From positions 1 through 15,678 of the forward strand of contig CAUGVQ010000045.1 of assembly GCA_959602875.1 (NCBI GenBank): 15,678 nt of DNA. Direction: 5' to 3'. A program made the position numbers and the translations under genes. This document shows positions 5,641 to 12,082 of this stretch, in pieces (position 1 is the first letter of the stretch; each line of letters opens with the position of its first letter). This stretch comes from an uncultured Collinsella sp. GTDB lineage: Bacteria; Actinomycetota; Coriobacteriia; Coriobacteriales; Coriobacteriaceae. The notes beneath the pieces are model-generated. The model did no database searches, was not told where the DNA came from, and worked only from the letters and a program-made list of their open reading frames with translations.

Positions 5641-6678
5641 GTGGTCAAGTATATTGCCAAGCGAATCCTGCAGTTCATCCCTGTCTTCCTCGGCGTGACG
5701 CTGATTCTCTTTATCATGCAGAACGTTGTGCCGGGCGATCCCATCAAGCTGATCGCCGGTGAAAGGAAGCTCGATCCCCAGGTGGAGCTGAACCTGCGCG
5801 CCACCCATGGGTTCATCGAAACGGATGCCGACGGCAAGATCATCTACGATGAGAACGGTGACACGATCGACACGCCGCTGTGGAAGCGTTACGTGGTCTA
5901 TCTCACCAACCTGCTCCAGGGTGACCTGGGCACGTCGTATCAGCGCGGCACCGAGGTAACGGCAATTATCGCGCAGAAGTACCCCTATACGGTGCAGCTC
6001 GCGCTGGTCGCCATCGTGATCGAGGCGATTGTGGGCATCGGTGCCGGCATCATCTCGGCCATCAAGCGCTACTCGTTCTGGGACATCCTGGTCACGCTCG
6101 TGACGTCCCTTCTGGTCGCCATGCCTGCCTTCTGGTTCGGCATGCTGCTCCAGCTCATCTTTGGCATCTGGCTGAAGGACCTTACCGGCGGCGCCATCGC
6201 GCTGCCCATCTCCGGCGTTGCCGGCCCCATCTCCAAGTATCCCGCTTGGACCTACTACATCCTGCCCGCCTGCACGCTCGCTGCGGTTTCCACTGCCTAC
6301 ACCGCGCGCATCATGCGTTCGCAGCTGCTCGATGTTATGAATCAGGACTACATCCGCACCGCTAAGGCCAAGGGCCTCTCCAAGGGTGCGATCATTCGCA
6401 AACACGCGCTCAAGAACGCCCTCATCCCCGTCGTTACGTACGTGGGCATGGACTTTGGCGCGATGCTCGCCGGCGCCATCCTGACTGAGACGGTCTTCAG
6501 CTGGCCCGGCATCGGTCGTGAGACCTACATCGCGATCACGCAGCGCGACTGGCCCATCGTCATGGGCACGGTCACGGTGATCGTGTGCGTCGTCATGATC
6601 ATCAACCTTATCGTCGACGTGAGCTACGCCTTCCTGGACCCGCGCATCCGCCTCGGCAGCTCCAAGAACGAGGGCTAG
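5641..6678 (+). CDS. oppB: oligopeptide ABC transporter permease OppB
   Basis: Inner membrane permease, 345 residues, one half of the peptide channel with OppC. The protein begins with a membrane helix (about 9-28, RILQFIPVFLGVTLILFIMQ) followed by NVVPGDP, the classic OppB/DppB start. A longer external loop (about 30-98) follows, then five more helices. The EAA loop that contacts the ATPases is RTAKAKGLSKGAIIRKHALKN, starting at about residue 239. The C-terminus ends YAFLDPRIRLG, as is usual. Start is GTG at 5641 with AAGGGAGG at 5625-5632. It is the first gene of oppB-C-D-F, which share short or overlapping junctions. Confidence 0.95.
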   Translation: MVKYIAKRILQFIPVFLGVTLILFIMQNVVPGDPIKLIAGERKLDPQVELNLRATHGFIETDADGKIIYDENGDTIDTPLWKRYVVYLTNLLQGDLGTSYQRGTEVTAIIAQKYPYTVQLALVAIVIEAIVGIGAGIISAIKRYSFWDILVTLVTSLLVAMPAFWFGMLLQLIFGIWLKDLTGGAIALPISGVAGPISKYPAWTYYILPACTLAAVSTAYTARIMRSQLLDVMNQDYIRTAKAKGLSKGAIIRKHALKNALIPVVTYVGMDFGAMLAGAILTETVFSWPGIGRETYIAITQRDWPIVMGTVTVIVCVVMIINLIVDVSYAFLDPRIRLGSSKNEG

Positions 6679-6690
6679 GGAGGAACGCAC

Positions 6691-7647
6691 ATGATTTACC
6701 CGTCACCGATTCAGAATATCGGTATGCAGGCCAAGGCTGAGTCCACTGTTGCCGCTAAGGCCAACGCCGGCGACAGCAGCGCCTCCCGCACCCTGTGGGG
6801 CGACGCCTTCGGCCGCCTGAAGAAGAACAAGCTCGCTATCATCGCGGCTGTGTGGATTATCTTCATCATTCTCGTCGCGCTCACCGCGGACCTCTGGGTC
6901 CCCCAGACGCTCGGCGATCCTACGGCCACGGCTGCGAACATGGCTGAGTCCTCGCGCCTTGCGCCCTCGCTCGAGCATCCCTTTGGCACCGACACCCTCG
7001 GCCGCGACGTGCTCTCCCGCGTCATCTACGGCGCGCGCATCTCGCTCACCGTCGGCGTGGTCGCCACGGGCATCTCGACTGTCCTCGGTCTTATCATGGG
7101 CGCTATCGCCGCGTACTACGGCGGCATCTGGGACACCATCATCATGCGCCTTGCCGACATCTTCCTGGCGTTCCCCTACACGCTCTTCGTCGTCGCGATG
7201 ATCGCGGTCATCGGTAACGGCATCCAGAACGTGTTCATCGCCATCGGTATCCTCGGCTGGCCGTCTATCGCACGCGTCTTCCGCTCGGCGATCCTCTCGG
7301 TCAAGGAGAACGACTACGTCGACGCGGCCCGTGCCATGGGCGCCTCTGACGTCCGCATCGTGGCGCGCCACATCTTCCCCAACTCCGTCGCCTCCATCGT
7401 GGTCTACGCCACGATGAACATCGGTGGCGCCATCCTCACCGAGAGCGCGCTGTCGTTCCTCGGCATGGGCGTTGTGCCCCCCAACCCGTCGTGGGGCACC
7501 CTCATCCAGGACGGTCAGCAGTACCTGCAGACCGAGCCCTGGCTGATGATCCTGCCGGGTCTCGCGATCCTCTCCACGGTGCTCGCCTTCACCCTGCTCG
7601 GTGACGGCCTGCGCGACGCTCTCGACGTCAAGATGAAGGATGCATAA
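6691..7647 (+). CDS. oppC: oligopeptide ABC transporter permease OppC
   Basis: Second membrane half of the peptide channel, 318 residues. It has a hydrophilic N-terminal tail of about 45 residues, a first helix (about 48-67), then the OppC-specific HPFGTDTLGRDVLSRV (from residue 96) in the external loop. Four or five more helices follow, with the EAA loop DAARAMGASDVRIVARHIFPN from residue 211. The C-terminus GDGLRDALDVKMKD is typical. It starts 12 bases after oppB with GGGAGG at 6678-6683. An in-frame ATG at 6724 is possible but lacks a ribosome site. The TAA stop overlaps the oppD start by one base (TAATG), which favours translational coupling. Confidence 0.95.
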   Translation: MIYPSPIQNIGMQAKAESTVAAKANAGDSSASRTLWGDAFGRLKKNKLAIIAAVWIIFIILVALTADLWVPQTLGDPTATAANMAESSRLAPSLEHPFGTDTLGRDVLSRVIYGARISLTVGVVATGISTVLGLIMGAIAAYYGGIWDTIIMRLADIFLAFPYTLFVVAMIAVIGNGIQNVFIAIGILGWPSIARVFRSAILSVKENDYVDAARAMGASDVRIVARHIFPNSVASIVVYATMNIGGAILTESALSFLGMGVVPPNPSWGTLIQDGQQYLQTEPWLMILPGLAILSTVLAFTLLGDGLRDALDVKMKDA

Positions 7648-8774
7648 TGGCTAAGCACGCTAAGAACTACGTTGACCTTAAGGAGCAGCCCATCCCCGAG
7701 GGGAGCCACCTGCTCGAGGTCGATAACCTCAAGATGTACTTCCACACCCAGGATGGCGTCGTGCACGCGGTCGACGGCGTGAGCTACACGCTCGACCGTG
7801 GCGAGACCCTGGGCGTCGTGGGCGAGTCGGGCTCCGGTAAGTCCGTCACGCACATGACCATCATGGGCCTCATCGAGATGCCTCCGGGCAAGATCGAGGG
7901 TGGCGACATCCGCTACCGTGGTCGCTCCATTCTGGAGATGACCGAGGAGGAGATGCAGCACGTCCGCGGCAACGACATCGCCATGATCTTCCAGGACCCC
8001 ATGACGAGCCTGAACCCGGTCTACAAGATCGGCCGTCAGGTGGGCGAGGGCCTGCGCCTGCACCGTGGTTACTCCAAGCAGGAGGCGCTCAAGCGCGCCA
8101 CCGAGCTTCTGGACCTCGTGGGTATCCCCGAGCCCGAGAAGCGCGTGAACGAGTACCCGCACCAGTTCTCCGGCGGTATGCGCCAGCGCGTTATGATCGC
8201 CATGGCGCTCGCCTGCGACCCGGACATCCTCATCGCCGACGAGCCCACCACGGCTCTTGACGTGACCATCCAGGCGCAGATCATCGAGCTCATGCAGAAG
8301 ATGCAGGAGGAGAACGGCAACGCGATCATCATGATTACGCACGACCTCGGCGTCGTCGCCGATATGGCCGACAAGATCATGGTCATGTACGCCGGTCGCC
8401 CCGTGGAGTTCGGCACCGCCGAGGAGATCTTCTACGACCCGCGCCATCCCTACACCTGGGGCCTCATCCGTTCCATCCCCGATCACGGTATGGACGAAAA
8501 GAAGGAGCTCACGCCTATCGCCGGCAATCCGCCGTCGCTCGTGAACCTTCCCACCGGTTGCCCCTTTGCTCCGCGCTGCCCGTATGCGGTCGACATCTGC
8601 CACGAGAAGCTGCCCGAGCACATCACCACCGAGACGGGTCATTACTCGGCATGCCACTTTGCCGATGACCCCGCGTTCCTCAAGTTCGCTCCCGAGAACT
8701 CGCGTACCCGCGCCGACCTCGCCGCGCGCAAGGCCGCTGGCCAGGGTGCCTCGTCTGAGAAGAAGGAGGCGTAA
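7647..8774 (+). CDS. oppD: oligopeptide ABC transporter ATP-binding protein OppD
   Basis: Cytoplasmic ATPase that powers peptide uptake with OppF, 375 residues. Visible motifs: Walker A GESGSGKS (K65), Q-loop FQDPMTSLNP, signature FSGGMRQR (from F174), Walker B ILIADEPTTALDV (D198, E199) and switch H232 (THDLG). The C-terminal oligopeptide domain has four cysteines in GCPFAPRCPYAVDIC and SACHF. In some OppD proteins such cysteines hold an iron-sulfur cluster, which is possible here but not shown. A charged Ala/Lys tail follows. The start shares one base with the oppC stop, and the stop directly abuts the oppF start. Confidence 0.95.
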   Translation: MAKHAKNYVDLKEQPIPEGSHLLEVDNLKMYFHTQDGVVHAVDGVSYTLDRGETLGVVGESGSGKSVTHMTIMGLIEMPPGKIEGGDIRYRGRSILEMTEEEMQHVRGNDIAMIFQDPMTSLNPVYKIGRQVGEGLRLHRGYSKQEALKRATELLDLVGIPEPEKRVNEYPHQFSGGMRQRVMIAMALACDPDILIADEPTTALDVTIQAQIIELMQKMQEENGNAIIMITHDLGVVADMADKIMVMYAGRPVEFGTAEEIFYDPRHPYTWGLIRSIPDHGMDEKKELTPIAGNPPSLVNLPTGCPFAPRCPYAVDICHEKLPEHITTETGHYSACHFADDPAFLKFAPENSRTRADLAARKAAGQGASSEKKEA

Positions 8775-9794
8775 ATGGCTACGAAAGAGCCTCTGCTCAA
8801 GGTCGAGCACCTCTCTAAGGAGTTCCCCGCGGAGTCCGGCATGCTCATGAGCCGCTTCGCCAAGAAGGTCTCCGCCGTAAACGACGTGAGCTTTGAGATC
8901 TACCCGGGCGAGACGCTCGGTCTCGTTGGCGAGTCCGGCTGCGGCAAGTCCACCACCGGTCGCTCCATCATGCGCCTCACGCGTCCCACCGCTGGCCATG
9001 TCTATTTTGAGGGCCGCGATGTGGCGAAGATGAGCCACAAAGAGCTCAAGAGCCTCCGCCGCGAGATGCAGTTCATCTTCCAGGATCCGTACGCGTCGCT
9101 GAACCCGCGTATGACCATCGGCGAAATCATCTCCGAGCCGCTGCAGATCCACGGTGACGGCAGGACCGCGAGCGAGCGCAACAAGTACGTTCGCGAGCTT
9201 CTCGACGTGGTGGGCCTGAACCCCGAGCACATCAACCGCTACCCGCACGAGTTCTCCGGCGGTCAGCGTCAGCGCATCGGCATTGCCCGCGCCTTTGCCC
9301 TGCATCCCAAGCTCATCATCTGCGACGAGCCGGTCTCGGCACTCGACGTGTCGATCCAGGCCCAGGTGCTGAACCTGCTCAAGGACCTGCAGAAGCAGTT
9401 CGGTACGGCGTACCTCTTCATTGCGCACGACCTGTCGGTTGTCCAGCACATTTCCGACCGTGTCGCGGTCATGTACCTCGGCAAGATCGTCGAGCTCTCG
9501 GACTGGAAGACCCTCTACGCCGAGCCGCAGCACCCCTACACGCAGTCGCTGCTCTCTGCTGCCCCGATCCCCGATCCGGACATCCAGAAGAGCCGCAGCC
9601 GCATCATCCTCGCCGGCGATCCGCCGTCGCCGATCGATCCGCCGAGCGGTTGCCGCTTCCATACGCGCTGCCCGATCGCGCAGGGTGTCTGCTCCGAGCA
9701 GCAGCCCGAGTTCCGCGAGGTCGAGCCGGGTCACTTCTGCGCCTGCCACTTTGCGGCACCGTTCCCCATCAAGGAGTCGAGCATCGAGCTCTAG
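8775..9794 (+). CDS. oppF: oligopeptide ABC transporter ATP-binding protein OppF
   Basis: Second ATPase of the transporter, 339 residues. Motifs: Walker A GESGCGKST (K58), Q-loop FQDPYASLNPRMT, signature FSGGQRQR (from F160), Walker B LIICDEPVSALDV (D184, E185) and switch H218 (AHDLS). The C-terminal oligopeptide domain again carries cysteines (GCRFHTRCPIAQGVC and CACHF). It begins immediately after the oppD stop with no spacer, and AAGGAGG at 8763-8769 lies inside the oppD end. It is the last gene of the oppBCDF unit and is followed by a large inverted repeat and a terminator. Confidence 0.95.
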   Translation: MATKEPLLKVEHLSKEFPAESGMLMSRFAKKVSAVNDVSFEIYPGETLGLVGESGCGKSTTGRSIMRLTRPTAGHVYFEGRDVAKMSHKELKSLRREMQFIFQDPYASLNPRMTIGEIISEPLQIHGDGRTASERNKYVRELLDVVGLNPEHINRYPHEFSGGQRQRIGIARAFALHPKLIICDEPVSALDVSIQAQVLNLLKDLQKQFGTAYLFIAHDLSVVQHISDRVAVMYLGKIVELSDWKTLYAEPQHPYTQSLLSAAPIPDPDIQKSRSRIILAGDPPSPIDPPSGCRFHTRCPIAQGVCSEQQPEFREVEPGHFCACHFAAPFPIKESSIEL

Positions 9795-9803
9795 GCTTGG
9801 GAG

Positions 9804-9901
9804 AGGCCCCGTACGAAACCCTTCGGGCGTGGTCCTCGCCGCGGGGTGCGCTTCGCGCCCCGCGGCTGCGGGAAACGCCCTGCGGGTTTCGTGCGGGGCC
9901 T
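9804..9901 (+). repeat. long GC-rich branched inverted repeat downstream of oppF
   Basis: An 18-bp outer stem (9804-9821 with 9884-9901, one G-T wobble) closes a region holding a 13-bp inner hairpin (9838-9850 with 9854-9866, three-base loop CTT). A second small hairpin (9868-9872 with 9879-9883) follows, giving a three-way-junction-like fold of 98 bases. Only TTTGC follows it, so it is a poor terminator by itself. It could stabilise the opp mRNA 3' end, or be a repeat element or a small RNA. No coding sign is present. Confidence 0.6.
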
Positions 9902-9946
9902 TTGCAAGATGGTCGCTCGTGCTTCGAGGGGCAACATAGTTGACTG

Positions 9947-9969
9947 AGGACCCTGCGGGGTCCTTTTTT
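9947..9969 (+). terminator. intrinsic terminator after oppBCDF
   Basis: A 7-bp stem AGGACCC (9947-9953) with GGGTCCT (9958-9964) and loop TGCG is followed by a run of six T. It lies 150 bases after oppF, beyond the branched structure. Confidence 0.85.
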
Positions 9970-10077
9970 GGTTGCCGTGGGGATTGCGCAGGGGATGGGC
10001 GCGTGCGGTGGACGTGCGCGGTAGGTTGCCGTATCGTCTAGGCAATCACGCAACTCTTATCCTCTAAAGGAGCTTGC

Positions 10078-11760
10078 ATGGCTACAGTCTTCAACGCGTT
10101 GCCCCTTATAAGCAGGCGCGGCCTGATCGGCGCGACCTGTCTTCTCACCTCCGCTCTCATGGCGGGCTGCGCACAGGACGGCGCGCCCGCAGGTGATGCC
10201 GAGAATCTCGAGGGCATCCTCTCCGTCGGCATCCTGCGCCCGGTGTCCCTCGACCCGTTTGCGCTCGTGGGGACGTCCGCCGTGCAGGTCGCTTCGCAGA
10301 TCTTCGAACCGCTCGTGCGGTTTGACTACACTACAGGTGAGCTTGTGGGGGCGGCGGCAGAGCGCTTCGACGTCTCGGAGGATGCGCGCATCTTCACGTT
10401 CCATCTTCGCGAGCGCGTGTTCCACGACGGTAGCGCGGTGACGGCGCGCGATTTCAAGCGCGCATGGGAGCGCTTCGTGAACCCCGCAAGCGCGGCTAGC
10501 GCCGAACTCGGCGCATCGCCCAATGCCTACCGTCTCGCGCTCGTCGAGGGCTACGATGCGCTTGCCGCAGGAGACGCGAGTGCGCTTTCTGGCATCAGCT
10601 GCCCCGATGAGCGCACGCTCGAGATCCATCTGGTCGAGCCCTATGCGGACTTTGCGTCCGTGCTCGCCCATCCCTCGCTGGCTGCCGTGCCAGCGTCCGC
10701 TGAGGAGGACGTTGCCGCGTTTGGCTCGAGCCCTATCGGCGCCGGCCCGTTTCGCATGGAGGGGTCGTGGGGCAAGAACTCCACGGCGGTCAGGCTCACG
10801 CGCTTTGACGGCTACACCGGCGATGCCCCCGTGCTCGCGGGTGCGCGTTTCCAGGTGTTCTCAGACACCGTGAGCGCCTATCAGGAGTTCCTGACCGGCT
10901 CGCTCGATATGGCGGCGTGTCCTGTCGATGAGCTCGAGGGTGCCATCGCCCGCTACTGTCGCGCGGTGGACGGCCTTACGGTGGGCCCCGGCGCCCATCT
11001 TGTGCAGGCGCCCGACCTTGCGACGAGCTACCTTGCCCTCAATGTCGCTGCGGCGCCCCTCGATAACGCCGACGTGCGCCGCGCGCTCTCGCTTGCCGTC
11101 GACCGCCAGGGCCTTGTGGGCCGCGTGTACCGCGATACGCATCTTGTGGCGGACGGTATCGTGCCGCCGTTTGTCTCGGGCTATCGAGATGCCGCATGGC
11201 CCTATACCGTGTGCGACCCCGCCCGCGCCCGCGAGCTGCTCGACGCTGCGTACCCCGCAAACGACGAGGGCGTGCGCGGCGAGCCCTTCAGCCTCATTTA
11301 CACGGGCAGGGGAGGCAACGAGAACGTCATCGAGCAGATTGTGGAGGACCTCGCTGCCGTAGGCATCGAGTGCGAGCCCGAGGAGCTTGAGGAGCAGGTC
11401 TTTTACGAGCGCGTGCGTTCCGGGGACTATCAGATCGCGCGCCTGGACGTGGTGACGGAGCGCCCGGTTGCAGAAAGCGTGCTCTTCCCGCTGTTCCATT
11501 CCCGTTGCCGCGGCGGTTCGAATGTGAGCGGTTTTGCGAGCGAGGAGGTCGACAGCCTGATCGATCAGGCGCGCGCCGCTCGCGACGACATATCGCGCGA
11601 GGCGCTGCTCGCCGAGGCCGACACGCTCATAGGGGAGGAGGCGCCCGTCATTCCGCTTACCTATCCCATGCATGCCTTTGCCTGCACGGCCAAGGCAAAC
11701 GGCCTTGTCATCGACCCTCAGGGCGTACCCCGCTTGGCGGAGATTCCCCCTGAGGAGTAG
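10078..11760 (+). CDS. second family 5 solute-binding lipoprotein (peptide-binding, OppA-like)
   Basis: Predicted extracytoplasmic binding protein of the SBP family 5, 560 residues. Its signal has a twin-arginine motif (SRRGLIG, R13-R14) and a lipobox LMAGC with Cys31, suggesting Tat export and lipidation. It is clearly but distantly related to the oppA product: LREFVF-type segment FHLRERVFHDGSAVTARDFKR, IGAGPF, NADVRRALSLAVDRQGLV and a C-terminal EEAPVIPLTYPMHAF match the family layout. AAAGGAG at 10066-10072, five bases ahead, supports the start. It has no permease or ATPase of its own and follows the oppF terminator, so it may feed OppBCDF with other peptides or act as a receptor. Codon use is looser than in oppA, implying lower expression. 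Ligand unknown; I found no convincing promoter. Confidence 0.88.
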   Translation: MATVFNALPLISRRGLIGATCLLTSALMAGCAQDGAPAGDAENLEGILSVGILRPVSLDPFALVGTSAVQVASQIFEPLVRFDYTTGELVGAAAERFDVSEDARIFTFHLRERVFHDGSAVTARDFKRAWERFVNPASAASAELGASPNAYRLALVEGYDALAAGDASALSGISCPDERTLEIHLVEPYADFASVLAHPSLAAVPASAEEDVAAFGSSPIGAGPFRMEGSWGKNSTAVRLTRFDGYTGDAPVLAGARFQVFSDTVSAYQEFLTGSLDMAACPVDELEGAIARYCRAVDGLTVGPGAHLVQAPDLATSYLALNVAAAPLDNADVRRALSLAVDRQGLVGRVYRDTHLVADGIVPPFVSGYRDAAWPYTVCDPARARELLDAAYPANDEGVRGEPFSLIYTGRGGNENVIEQIVEDLAAVGIECEPEELEEQVFYERVRSGDYQIARLDVVTERPVAESVLFPLFHSRCRGGSNVSGFASEEVDSLIDQARAARDDISREALLAEADTLIGEEAPVIPLTYPMHAFACTAKANGLVIDPQGVPRLAEIPPEE

Positions 11761-11767
11761 ACGCGCG

Positions 11768-11821
11768 GCGGGGTGCCGGCGGACAGCCCTGCCGGTGACC
11801 CCGCGCCGTCGCAAACTTTTT
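11768..11821 (+). terminator. possible terminator after the second binding protein
   Basis: GCGGGGT (11768-11774) pairs with ACCCCGC (11798-11804), with an inner CCGGC/GCCGG stem. The T-run (11817-11821) lies 12 bases beyond the stem, so it is atypical and may be inefficient. Confidence 0.4.
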
Positions 11822-11833
11822 CAAAATTCCCCC

Positions 11834-11862
11834 TTGCACTCACCCGGGGGTATGGGTATTAT
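11834..11862 (+). promoter_or_regulatory. promoter of tRNA-Leu
   Basis: -35 TTGCAC (11834-11839) and -10 TATTAT (11857-11862) are separated by exactly 17 bases, 16 bases before the tRNA 5' end. This is the clearest housekeeping-type promoter in the window. Confidence 0.75.
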
Positions 11863-11878
11863 TCTTCTTGCTGCTTTT

Positions 11879-11968
11879 GTCGGAGTGGCGGAATTGGCAG
11901 ACGCGCTAGCTTGAGGTGCTAGTGACCACATCTCGGTCATGCGGGTTCAAGTCCCGCCTCCGACACCA
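11879..11968 (+). tRNA. tRNA-Leu (anticodon GAG), CCA encoded
   Basis: A 90-base class II tRNA. The acceptor stem GTCGGAG pairs with CTCCGAC, then discriminator A and an encoded CCA. The anticodon stem CTAGC/GCTAG holds the loop TTGAGGT with anticodon GAG at 11913-11915, which reads CUC and CUU. The long variable arm TGACC/GGTCA is typical of leucine tRNAs. The T arm is GCGGG-TTCAAGT-CCCGC. CTC is the dominant leucine codon in the Opp and glycolytic genes of this window, which fits. Confidence 0.97.
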
Positions 11969-11979
11969 TCGAATACACG

Positions 11980-12000
11980 AGCCTCTTCGGAGGCTTTTTT
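11980..12000 (+). terminator. intrinsic terminator of tRNA-Leu
   Basis: Stem AGCCTC/GAGGCT with a TTCG tetraloop, followed by six T. It is 12 bases after the tRNA, so the tRNA is a single-gene transcription unit. Confidence 0.9.
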
Positions 12001-12082
12001 CTTACCGATTGGTTCTGTGCACGGTGGCGGCCGTTCGGGGTATACCGAGGACATCTGTCTTTGCACGCAGGGGAGGGGTAGC

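Noticed and set aside
7515..9749. Minus-strand open frame of 744 codons over oppC, oppD and oppF
   Set aside because: Spans three well-defined genes and mirrors their codon bias. No protein family is evident.
10268..10276. GGGGACG cores within genes (also near 14855) as further REP copies
   Set aside because: Short matches inside conserved coding sequence, without the TTT flank or inverted partner; expected by chance in GC-rich DNA.
11945..11968. tRNA-Leu 3' end as an integration site for a mobile element
   Set aside because: No second copy of the tRNA 3' end and no integrase gene is seen in the window.
11939..12082. Upstream extension of the phosphatase gene to 11939
   Set aside because: It would start inside the tRNA-Leu gene and run through its terminator; ATG 12083 has a good ribosome site.
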